Assembly: GCA_002315235.1 (NCBI GenBank)
Contig: DCGK01000098.1
Coordinates: 1 to 9,365 of the forward strand
From: Ruminococcus sp. UBA1780
Lineage (GTDB): Bacteria; Bacillota; Clostridia; Oscillospirales; Ruminococcaceae
Reading direction: 5' to 3'
DNA length: 9,365 nt
Shown: positions 1 through 5,818 of the stretch, piece by piece
Layout: the number at the start of each line of letters is the position of its first letter
Position numbering within the stretch: position 1 is the stretch's first letter
Notes under the pieces: model-generated
The model's database searches: none
Seen by the model: only the letters and a program-made list of their open reading frames with translations
What the model was told of the DNA's origin: nothing
Program-made: the position numbers and the translations under genes

Positions 1-649
1 CCACAAACTCACCGTAACAGTTATCAACCATTATAATGGTTTCAGGACTTACTGACTTAACTGCTTCTGATATTTTTCTTATGTCTTCAACACTAAGGGC
101 AGGACGGAGGGAATATCCTCTTGATCTCTGAATATACACCATCTTGGCACCCCTGGCAGCCCTGACAATACCGTCCATATCAGGTGTTCCGTCTTCCAGA
201 AGATCAACCTGATCATAATTTACTCCGAAATCAGCAAGTGAACCGTTTCCTTTTTCACCTCTTATTCCGATAACCTCTTCAAGTGTATCATAAGGCTTTC
301 CGGTAACAGAAACCATCTTGTCACCAGGTCTGAGAACACCGAAAAGAGCAACTGAAAGAGCATGTGTTCCGGATACAAAGCTGTGTCTTACAAGGGCATC
401 CTCACATCCGAATATATCCGCATAAACTCTGTCCAGAATATCCCGACCGATATCGCCGTAGCCGTAGCCGGTGCTTCCGTGCATGCACTGCTCGCTTACC
501 CTGTTCTTTATAAAAGCAGCAAGTACTTTTGACCCGTTGTATTCCGCAACACTGTCGCATTCTGCAAGAGCAGGTGAACACGATTCCTCTGCTTTCTCCG
601 CTGCTTTAAGTAATTTTTCGTTAAAACTAAAAAAACTGTTGTTAATCAT
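1..649 (-). CDS. Aluminium-resistance / methionine gamma-lyase-like PLP-dependent lyase, N-terminal part
   Basis: The frame is open from ATG 649-647 to the window edge, giving the first 216 residues; the family is usually about 400-430 residues, so roughly half is present. Visible family motifs are HGSTGYGYGDIGRD (57-70), HSFVSGTHALSVALFG (89-104) followed by LRPGD, and VDNCYGEFV (208-216). The last should contain the Asp that contacts the PLP ring nitrogen in fold-type I enzymes. The Schiff-base lysine lies beyond the edge. Family members resemble cystathionine beta-lyase and methionine gamma-lyase and probably act on sulfur amino acids in the cytoplasm; the aluminium-resistance name is historical and the true substrate is uncertain. 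The start is supported by CGGAGG seven nt upstream, inside the 11-nt gap after the GNAT gene, so it is probably the fourth gene of the operon. Family assignment is firm; substrate is not. Confidence 0.88.
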   Translation of the reverse strand, partial: MINNSFFSFNEKLLKAAEKAEESCSPALAECDSVAEYNGSKVLAAFIKNRVSEQCMHGSTGYGYGDIGRDILDRVYADIFGCEDALVRHSFVSGTHALSVALFGVLRPGDKMVSVTGKPYDTLEEVIGIRGEKGNGSLADFGVNYDQVDLLEDGTPDMDGIVRAARGAKMVYIQRSRGYSLRPALSVEDIRKISEAVKSVSPETIIMVDNCYGEFV

Positions 650-660
650 TTTTTCCTCCG

Positions 661-1410
661 TTATGACTCCTGCTGAATAACATTTTCTGTGCTGACCGCC
701 TTAAAGCCTATTTCCTCATAAAAACTTTCACGGTAATCAAGTGCAAAAAGGCTGACATTTTTTCCTTCAAGGCTAAGTGTATGACCAATCCAGTACAGCA
801 GGTCGCGCGCATATCCGCGTCCGCGTGCTTCGGCTCTTGTAGCAACCTGTCCGATAAGAACATTATCATCAACATCATATATAACAGTCGCTGTTGTACA
901 GTGATTATAAAGATAAATTCTGGACAGTCCGTGTCTTATTTTATGTGAATGCTCTGTAATCCAGAGACCGTAGCCTGCAAGAGTCGGAAATCCTTCATGC
1001 AGTATTTCGTAAATCTCATCCAGTGAAGGATTTATTTCTATTTTACTCTCATCAAAATGTGCGGGTTTATGATCAGTAAATTCAAATTTTGTTCTCTTCA
1101 GCATCCTGTATCCCGGTATTTCGCAAAGATTCTGAAGAATCATCCAGGGAGCTTCCACACGAAACGGTTTATTCATCTGAATGAATGTAATGAGTTCTTC
1201 TGTTTCAAGAGGTCCGTCAGAGCATATTATCATTACTGAATTAAACTGGACGATGTACGCCGTTGTGTCTTCAGTGACCGCCTCGTAAAATCTGCAGAAA
1301 TCATATCCTGTACCGTATGAAATAAAATATGAAAGAATTTTTCTTCCATAGTAGCTTTCGTGAAGAGCATCTATGCTGTTAAGGTCCTTGTCTGTGATAT
1401 ATTTTATCAT
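661..1410 (-). CDS. GNAT family N-acetyltransferase
   Basis: The protein has 249 residues. The C-terminal third is a recognisable GNAT domain: a beta-strand region at about 165-190, the acetyl-CoA pyrophosphate-binding motif A with RGRGYARDLL (197-206), and motif B SFYEEIGFKAV (229-239). GNAT enzymes transfer an acetyl group from acetyl-CoA to an amine. Residues 1-130 do not match a family I can name; they may be a second, diverged GNAT-like half, as in other GNATs of this size. The start codon overlaps the stop of the upstream M42 peptidase gene (ATGA, 4 nt), indicating translational coupling; only a weak GGA lies upstream. The position between peptidases and a PLP lyase suggests an amino-acid or peptide substrate, but this is inference. 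It is cytoplasmic, with no signal peptide or membrane segment. Confidence 0.85.
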   Translation of the reverse strand: MIKYITDKDLNSIDALHESYYGRKILSYFISYGTGYDFCRFYEAVTEDTTAYIVQFNSVMIICSDGPLETEELITFIQMNKPFRVEAPWMILQNLCEIPGYRMLKRTKFEFTDHKPAHFDESKIEINPSLDEIYEILHEGFPTLAGYGLWITEHSHKIRHGLSRIYLYNHCTTATVIYDVDDNVLIGQVATRAEARGRGYARDLLYWIGHTLSLEGKNVSLFALDYRESFYEEIGFKAVSTENVIQQES

Positions 1411-2426
1411 AATTCATTAATTCCTGTAATAAGCAGTCTAACTAAAGCTTCACACATCTCCAGATCCTGATACTGTGCAACACAGCACGGAGAATGAAGA
1501 TATCTGCATGGTGCCGAAACTGCAACTGTCCGGACACCGCTTTTTGATATGTGAATTGCACCGGCATCATTTCCTCCGGCAACAAGAGTTTTGGTCTGAC
1601 ACTTAATTCCGTTTTTTTCCGCAAGTGAAAATGCAAGACTGTAAAGCTCCCTGTCATAAACTGTTCTGCGGTCCATATATGAAACTACAGGTCCTTTACC
1701 AAGCTCACATACCCTTCGGGCACCGCTTACACCGGCTATATCGGACGCAGTAGTTGTTTCCAGAACAACTGCAAAATCAGGTGAAACTCCGAATGCAGCT
1801 GCCTGTGCTCCCCTGAGACCTATTTCCTCCTGAACGGTAAATACAAAGTATGTATCATAATCCACGCCTTCTTCAATCAGATCAAGCATTACTGCACATC
1901 CGGCCCTGTCATCAACAGCCTTGCTGCAGATTTTTCCACCGCCCATATTTATAAATCCGCTCATAAATGCAGCGTTGTCACCGACAGAAACAAGCTTTTC
2001 AGCTTCTTCCCTGCTGTCAGCACCTATATCAATATACAGAGACGAAACAGATACGGCAGCTTCACGTTCTGAATCAGACATGTTGTGTACAGCCTTTGAG
2101 CCGACTACACCCTGAATATTTTTTTCATATATCATAACCTGTCTGCCGGCAATTACATCATCATTAATGCCGCCGACTGTGTCAAACGAAAGGGTACCGT
2201 CAGCAGCTATGTGAGTAATTATAAGTCCGACTTCATCCATATGGGCTGCTATCATAAGTTTATGTGAAGAGGATTTTCTTCCCTTTACAAATGCGATTAT
2301 GTTTCCGAGATTATCTGTATGGTATTCGCATTTTCCCTCAAGGAAATCAGTTATGTAGTTTCTGACACTGTTTTCATTTCCCGAAATACCGTAAAGTGAA
2401 CACAGTTTTTCCAGATGTTCAAGCAT
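1407..2426 (-). CDS. M42 family metallo-aminopeptidase (second of the tandem pair)
   Basis: The 339-residue length is normal for M42 (FrvX/YsdC/glutamyl aminopeptidase type). These are cytoplasmic, usually dodecameric, two-metal enzymes that trim N-terminal residues from short peptides. Expected metal and catalytic residues are present in order: H62 in AAHMDEVG, bridging D172 in VDDRAG, general base E200 and ligand E201 in QEEIGLRGA, an acidic ligand E223 in VVLETTTASD, and H311 in RYLHSP. The fourth ligand is Glu, whereas the neighbouring paralogue has Asp (D229); both are acidic and should bind metal. The ATG directly follows the stop of the upstream gene (TAAATG) and has GGAGGG upstream, so the two are co-translated. 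The 3' end overlaps the GNAT start by 4 nt. Substrate specificity cannot be read from sequence. Confidence 0.93.
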   Translation of the reverse strand: MLEHLEKLCSLYGISGNENSVRNYITDFLEGKCEYHTDNLGNIIAFVKGRKSSSHKLMIAAHMDEVGLIITHIAADGTLSFDTVGGINDDVIAGRQVMIYEKNIQGVVGSKAVHNMSDSEREAAVSVSSLYIDIGADSREEAEKLVSVGDNAAFMSGFINMGGGKICSKAVDDRAGCAVMLDLIEEGVDYDTYFVFTVQEEIGLRGAQAAAFGVSPDFAVVLETTTASDIAGVSGARRVCELGKGPVVSYMDRRTVYDRELYSLAFSLAEKNGIKCQTKTLVAGGNDAGAIHISKSGVRTVAVSAPCRYLHSPCCVAQYQDLEMCEALVRLLITGINEL

Positions 2427-3446
2427 TTACTTTACCCTCCTTATATATTCTGCAATAAGTCCGGCGGTATTCTCTATATCCGTCAGATCTGCAGTTTCAG
2501 CAGGAGTGTGCATGTGTCTTATCGGAACGGAAACAGTACATGTCTTTACACCGCAGCGTGAAACAGAAAACTGATCCGCATTGGTTCCGGTAAGTCCGGA
2601 CATAACCTCGGTCTGATACGGTATTCCGCAGACAGCCGCTGTTTCCATAAGACCGTCTGTTATTTCCCTGGAAAGGGACGGAGAGATACCAATCATCGGA
2701 CCTTTACCCATTAATCCGCATTTTTTCGGACTGTCATCAGGAGTAAGAGCAAAGCTTGTATCTATCACAAGTGCAATATCAGGATTTATTTCGTAGCATG
2801 CTGTTTTCGCACCGCGCTCGCCTATTTCTTCAGACGAAGAAAAAAGAAGTGTGACACTGCATCCCTGCAGGTTATCGTTCCTGATCATCTCTGCAAGGAG
2901 AACAAGAGCAGCCGCTCCCGCACGGTTATCAAGTGATTTTCCTGTCACTCCTGAACCTGAAAGACGTGCAAACGGAGCAAAAAATGAAACAGTATCCCCG
3001 GGAGATACGTATTTTTCAAGCTCTTCTCTGCTGTACCCTGTATCAATACGAATATGATCCATGTTTTTCATTACACTGCTGCCGGACGTAAGATGCGGAG
3101 GAACTGTTGATATAACACCGAAAATTTCCTCTTTTCCGTGTACTGTCACCTTCTGCGCAGGAAGAATTCTGTAATCCATTCCTCCGATATTTCCGGGTAC
3201 AATAAAGCCGTCCTCATCAATGTATGATACAATCATGCCGATTTCGTCAATATGAGCATCTACAAGAATGTGTTTTTTTCCTTCACAGCGTTCTCCGATG
3301 CTGACAGTCAGATTTCCTCCTGAAACCACGCTGTCAAGTCCGGCATACTTTTTCAGAAGTTCAGATGTTTTTTTGATTACCGGAGCCTCATCTCCTGAGA
3401 CACCACATGCGCTGCATAACTCTGCCAGTAAATATTCTGTATTCAT
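2427..3446 (-). CDS. M42 family metallo-aminopeptidase (first gene of the operon)
   Basis: This protein has 339 residues, exactly the length of the following gene product, to which it is clearly but distantly homologous; this is an old duplication. All M42 metal-centre residues are visible: H65 in VDAHIDEIG, D173 in KSLDNRAG, E206-E207 in SSEEIGERGA, D229 in LVIDTSFA and H313 in RHMHTP. The second position of the DNR motif is Asn here and Asp in the paralogue, which marks the first Asp as the ligand. The start is supported by AAGGAG six to seven nt upstream. A sigma-A promoter and a hairpin precede it. It probably acts with its neighbour on peptides of different N-terminal preference, since M42 paralogues commonly differ this way and some co-assemble; this is inference. 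Cytoplasmic, with no signal peptide. Confidence 0.93.
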   Translation of the reverse strand: MNTEYLLAELCSACGVSGDEAPVIKKTSELLKKYAGLDSVVSGGNLTVSIGERCEGKKHILVDAHIDEIGMIVSYIDEDGFIVPGNIGGMDYRILPAQKVTVHGKEEIFGVISTVPPHLTSGSSVMKNMDHIRIDTGYSREELEKYVSPGDTVSFFAPFARLSGSGVTGKSLDNRAGAAALVLLAEMIRNDNLQGCSVTLLFSSSEEIGERGAKTACYEINPDIALVIDTSFALTPDDSPKKCGLMGKGPMIGISPSLSREITDGLMETAAVCGIPYQTEVMSGLTGTNADQFSVSRCGVKTCTVSVPIRHMHTPAETADLTDIENTAGLIAEYIRRVK

Positions 3447-3468
3447 TCTTTCTCCTTACAGGAAAATA

Positions 3469-3505
3469 TACAGTGAAAATCAGAATTATTCTGACTGTCA
3501 CTGTA
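3469..3505 (-). promoter_or_regulatory. Large hairpin in the 5' leader of the M42 operon
   Basis: The outer arms TACAGTGA (3469-3476) and TCACTGTA (3498-3505) are perfectly complementary, as are inner arms TCAGAA (3480-3485) and TTCTGA (3489-3494), around a TTA loop. The three bases between arms can form one A-U and one G-U pair in the minus-strand RNA, leaving a single mismatch in a 17-nt arm. The hairpin lies between the promoter and the ribosome site of the first peptidase gene. There is no strong U-tract after it, so it is more likely an operator, an mRNA stabiliser or a protein-binding leader element than a terminator. The structure is seen directly; the function is inferred. Confidence 0.6.
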
Positions 3506-3535
3506 ATTATTTACAATCATAAAAATACAATTATA

Positions 3536-3564
3536 ATTATAACAATTTACCCTGAAAAAATCAA
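3536..3564 (-). promoter_or_regulatory. Sigma-A promoter of the M42 peptidase operon
   Basis: Read on the minus strand, TTGATT (3564-3559) is followed by exactly 17 nt and then TATAAT (3541-3536). The -10 is a perfect consensus and the -35 matches four of six bases. Transcription should start near 3529, giving a leader of about 80 nt that contains the hairpin at 3469-3505. The -35 overlaps the AT-rich stretch just past the hom terminator, so the two operons are separated by a terminator and a promoter set almost back to back. Confidence 0.72.
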
Positions 3565-3576
3565 TTATATAAAAGT

Positions 3577-3604
3577 AAAAACGCTGACATCAGACAGCGT
3601 TTTT
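3577..3604 (-). terminator. Intrinsic terminator of the ACT-hom operon
   Basis: Arms AAAAACGCTG (3577-3586) and CAGCGTTTTT (3595-3604) are a perfect 10-bp inverted repeat with an 8-nt loop. It lies about 60 nt past the hom stop codon. On the minus strand the stem ends in five T residues and continues into ACTTTTATAT, which fits a rho-independent terminator. The structure is symmetrical and could also work on the plus strand, but no plus-strand gene ends here. Confidence 0.85.
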
Positions 3605-3663
3605 ATTTTATGTTATGTATAAAGTTTTATGAAAAGCTGACTTTACGGATTAATCCGTGATAA

Positions 3664-4881
3664 TCAGATGCTGAGAACCGCAAGTCTTGCCTTTACTTCA
3701 GCACCGGCAGCTGTGAATGCAGCTTCAAGCTTTTCTGCTTCTGCAACTGTCATGCATTCTGTTACAAATGCAGTCTCATCGCCCTTTTCGATCACTTCTG
3801 AACCTGCAGGCATAAGATCAGCACTGCCTGATACTCTGAAGTACATTCTGAATGCACTTTCCCTGTAGTCAGCAAGGATTTCTGAATTGTCACAGTCAAC
3901 CCATGTCTGTGCCCTGTCAGTACCCATACCTTCTGTCTTGAGCTGTTCAATTACGTCACCGAGAACCGCACTTGCTGTAGGAAGCATTCCTGCGCCTCTT
4001 CCGTAGAACATAGCCTTGTCAATACCGTCACCGCATACCATAACAGCATTGAAAACATCGTCAACTCTTGAGATAAGGTTATCGTATGTAACGAGCATAG
4101 GCATAACCATAGGAATAATTCTGCCGTTTTCAAGCTTCTTCACGCTTGCAATAAGCTTGATAGCTGCGCCGAATTTTTCTGCAAGCTTAACGTCCTTAAG
4201 TGAGATTTCTGTGATGCCCTTTGTGTAAACATTGTCAGGATATACATGCTTACCTGTGATAAGTGAAGAAAGAATGCAGATTTTTCTGCAGGCATCATGA
4301 CCTTCAACGTCAGCTGTAGGGTCCTTTTCAGCATAGCCGAGCTCCTGTGCCATCTTAAGCGCATCAGCAAAGTCCATGCTGTCATTTATCATTTTGCCGA
4401 GAATGAAGTTTGTTGTACCGTTCAGGATACCGGCAATGTATGAAATCTCGTTTGCAGCAAGACACTTGTGAAGCGGTCTGATAATCGGAATAGCACCGCC
4501 TACGCTTGCCTCAAAGAAGAAATTGCAGTTCTTTTCCTTTGCAATCGCAAGGAGCTCAGCACCCTTTTTGGCAACAAGTTCCTTGTTTGAAGTTGATACA
4601 TTCTTGCCTTTCTGGAGGCAGGCCTTTACAAAATCATAGGCAAATGTTGCACCGCCCATACATTCGGCAACGATTGTTACTTCGTCATCGTTTACGATAT
4701 CACTGATATCCTTTGTGAACTTTTCGCTGTAAGGACTGTCTGAAAAATCCCTGATATCAAGGATATACTTAATATCTGCATCTTTTCCGATCTTCTTAAG
4801 AATGCTGTCCTTATTTTTATAAAAAAGTTCAACAACACCTGAACCAACTACACCGTAACCGAGAACTGCTATCTTAGACAT
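3664..4881 (-). CDS. hom: Homoserine dehydrogenase
   Basis: The enzyme reduces aspartate semialdehyde to homoserine with NAD(P)H, the branch point to threonine and methionine. With the start at 4881 it has 405 residues. It shows the Rossmann motif GYGVVGSG (8-15), STSNKELVAKKG (96-107) with the conserved Lys, NGTTNFIL (154-161), and the substrate region AEKDPTADVEGHDACRK (184-200), in which E185, D196 and K200 match the catalytic or binding residues of characterised enzymes. GRGAGMLPTASAVLGD (294-309) is also typical. The tail from about 335 resembles a shortened ACT domain (YFRV) but lacks the usual DKPGVLA loop. The longer frame to a GTG at 4947 was rejected because 4881 has CGGAG eight nt upstream and begins at the Rossmann strand. 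It lies downstream of an ACT-protein gene and a structured leader, and ends at a terminator. Confidence 0.95.
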   Translation of the reverse strand: MSKIAVLGYGVVGSGVVELFYKNKDSILKKIGKDADIKYILDIRDFSDSPYSEKFTKDISDIVNDDEVTIVAECMGGATFAYDFVKACLQKGKNVSTSNKELVAKKGAELLAIAKEKNCNFFFEASVGGAIPIIRPLHKCLAANEISYIAGILNGTTNFILGKMINDSMDFADALKMAQELGYAEKDPTADVEGHDACRKICILSSLITGKHVYPDNVYTKGITEISLKDVKLAEKFGAAIKLIASVKKLENGRIIPMVMPMLVTYDNLISRVDDVFNAVMVCGDGIDKAMFYGRGAGMLPTASAVLGDVIEQLKTEGMGTDRAQTWVDCDNSEILADYRESAFRMYFRVSGSADLMPAGSEVIEKGDETAFVTECMTVAEAEKLEAAFTAAGAEVKARLAVLSI

Positions 4882-4889
4882 AAATAAAA

Positions 4890-4894
4890 CTCCG
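4890..4894 (-). promoter_or_regulatory. Ribosome binding site fixing the hom start
   Basis: CGGAG on the minus strand lies eight nt before ATG 4881-4879. It decides the start against an in-frame GTG 22 codons upstream, whose extra residues would be polar and unlike the N-terminus of any homoserine dehydrogenase. Confidence 0.8.
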
Positions 4895-4932
4895 TTTCCC
4901 TGCATACTTAAAATACAGTCAATATAATTATT

Positions 4933-5015
4933 ACTGCTGCCCTTCACATCTGCTGACAGCAGTCTGTGTCAGCCCGTACATACCGGCTGACAGTAAGCGG
5001 CATAATGTTTTGCCG
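4933..5015 (-). promoter_or_regulatory. Structured leader with mutually exclusive hairpins upstream of hom
   Basis: Several perfect inverted repeats overlap here. CGGCA/TGCCG (4998-5002 with 5011-5015) forms a 5-bp stem. TGTCAGCC (4967-4974) pairs with GGCTGACA (4985-4992) for 8 bp. The same central segment (4967-4973) can instead pair with GCTGACA (4952-4958) for 7 bp. CAGCAGT (4957-4963), which overlaps that partner, can pair with ACTGCTG (4933-4939) for 7 bp. The order is that of an attenuator: each pairing blocks the next. No long U-tract follows the last stem, only an AU-rich stretch. I recognise no known riboswitch class. The pairings are seen directly; the regulatory role is inferred. 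Confidence 0.5.
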
Positions 5016-5033
5016 TCACTATAGTTTGATCAG

Positions 5034-5486
5034 TTATTCTCTGTTGAGCACACGCACGTCAACAACTCCGTCTACATCTTTTACTGATGATCTGACATCA
5101 TCTTCGTTGTATTTTCCGGAATTAAGCTTAAGTGTCATGGTAATAGGTGCAACACCGTCAACCGGTACACTCTGATTCAGAGTCATGACATTGGCGTCTG
5201 ATGAATGAATAACGGAAAGTACATTGGCAAGCACACCAGGCTTGTCCTTCAGTACAGCATACAGAGTAACAACTCTCTGGTTGTGCTGTTCATCATAAAG
5301 GAAAACATAATCCTTGTATTTGTAATACGCACTTCTCGAAATTCCAAGCTGCTTGCATGCTGCTGCAAGACTTCTTGCCTCTTTGTTCGCAATAGTTTTC
5401 TTTACTTCAAGAACCTTTACGAAAACATCAGGAATCACGCGTGAATCAATCACAACAAGATAAGATGAATTTGGTGAATTATCCAT
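5034..5486 (-). CDS. ACT domain-containing protein with HTH-like N-terminus (UPF0735/PheB type)
   Basis: The 150-residue protein matches the UPF0735/PheB family, named for the gene beside pheA in Bacillus. Residues 8-30 (YLVVIDSRVIPDVFVKVLEV region) are typical of the family start. Residues 38-60 contain a helix-turn-helix-like segment with LGISRSAYYKYKDYVF. Residues 71-148 are an ACT domain with the ligand-loop motif DKPGVLANVLS (81-91). ACT domains bind amino acids, so this is a likely small cytoplasmic amino-acid sensor, possibly a transcription regulator. It lies directly upstream of hom with 152 nt between, in the same direction, which suggests it senses threonine, methionine or another aspartate-family product; ligand and target are inference. 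The start has GAGG about ten nt upstream and follows a strong promoter. Confidence 0.9.
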   Translation of the reverse strand: MDNSPNSSYLVVIDSRVIPDVFVKVLEVKKTIANKEARSLAAACKQLGISRSAYYKYKDYVFLYDEQHNQRVVTLYAVLKDKPGVLANVLSVIHSSDANVMTLNQSVPVDGVAPITMTLKLNSGKYNEDDVRSSVKDVDGVVDVRVLNRE

Positions 5487-5513
5487 AATATAACCTCAAA
5501 ATAGTCCATCCCA

Positions 5514-5531
5514 CAAATACAGTTGTATTTG
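5514..5531 (-). promoter_or_regulatory. Inverted repeat at the start of the ACT-hom transcript
   Basis: CAAATACA (5514-5521) and TGTATTTG (5524-5531) are perfectly complementary with 2 nt between. The repeat begins about 10 nt past the -10 box, so it covers the first transcribed bases. Such placement fits a repressor operator; it could also be a short leader stem. The ACT-HTH protein encoded just downstream is one candidate to bind it, by inference only. Confidence 0.45.
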
Positions 5532-5541
5532 CAGCTATATA

Positions 5542-5570
5542 ACTATAACACATCCCGTAACTTTTGTCAA
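5542..5570 (-). promoter_or_regulatory. Sigma-A promoter of the ACT-hom operon
   Basis: On the minus strand a perfect TTGACA (5570-5565) is followed by exactly 17 nt and TATAGT (5547-5542), one base off consensus. Transcription should start near 5535, about 50 nt before the ACT-protein start codon. Confidence 0.88.
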
Positions 5571-5705
5571 CCGATTTTTCTTACTAAAAAACTCAGCTTT
5601 TCTGTTGTATGTCTGTACATTTTTTCTTCAGAATTACGAAAAAAAATATTGTATTTATAAACAAATGAAATATCTATATTTTTACTATCGAAATGCCGAA
5701 AAACA

Positions 5706-5734
5706 TTGACACAAAGTAGAAAATATACTATAAT
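5706..5734 (+). promoter_or_regulatory. Consensus sigma-A promoter of the GGDEF gene pair
   Basis: TTGACA (5706-5711), a 17-nt spacer and TATAAT (5729-5734) match the housekeeping consensus at all twelve positions. AT-rich DNA lies upstream. Transcription should start near 5741, giving a leader of about 78 nt. A promoter this strong implies either high expression or control by a repressor. Confidence 0.9.
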
Positions 5735-5805
5735 ATTATTAATTAATATATCTAAAATTACTTGTTTTTAGATCAGGCATATTCACACCAACAAATTCAG
5801 AAAAC

Positions 5806-5810
5806 GGAGG
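5806..5810 (+). promoter_or_regulatory. Ribosome binding site fixing the first GGDEF gene start
   Basis: GGAGG lies eight nt before ATG 5819-5821. It shows that translation starts there and not at the in-frame TTG at 5762, which would put the ribosome site inside the coding region. Confidence 0.85.
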
Positions 5811-5818
5811 TTTTTCAG

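Larger units (their letters stand above)
5487..5818. other. Divergent intergenic promoter region
   Basis: This 332-nt stretch has no gene. It separates the leftward ACT-hom operon from the rightward GGDEF pair and carries one near-perfect promoter for each. Between the two -35 boxes (about 5571-5705) the DNA is very AT-rich with A and T runs that could act as UP elements. The GGDEF leader (from about 5741) has a 7-bp hairpin, TCTAAAA/TTTTAGA (5751-5757 with 5766-5772). I looked for a c-di-GMP riboswitch core in the leader and did not see one. Confidence 0.75.

Noticed and set aside
4882..4947. 22-residue N-terminal extension of homoserine dehydrogenase from a GTG start
   Set aside because: The extension is not homologous to the family start, and ATG 4881 has a proper ribosome site.
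5618..5649. T-run and A-run inverted repeat in the divergent region
   Set aside because: It is a homopolymer-based pairing expected by chance in very AT-rich DNA.
5762..5818. 19-residue extension of the first GGDEF protein from a TTG start
   Set aside because: GGAGG at 5806-5810 is correctly spaced for ATG 5819 and would otherwise lie inside the coding region.
5741..5818. Possible c-di-GMP riboswitch in the GGDEF leader
   Set aside because: The 78-nt leader has only one short AU-rich hairpin and none of the conserved GEMM core bases I would expect.
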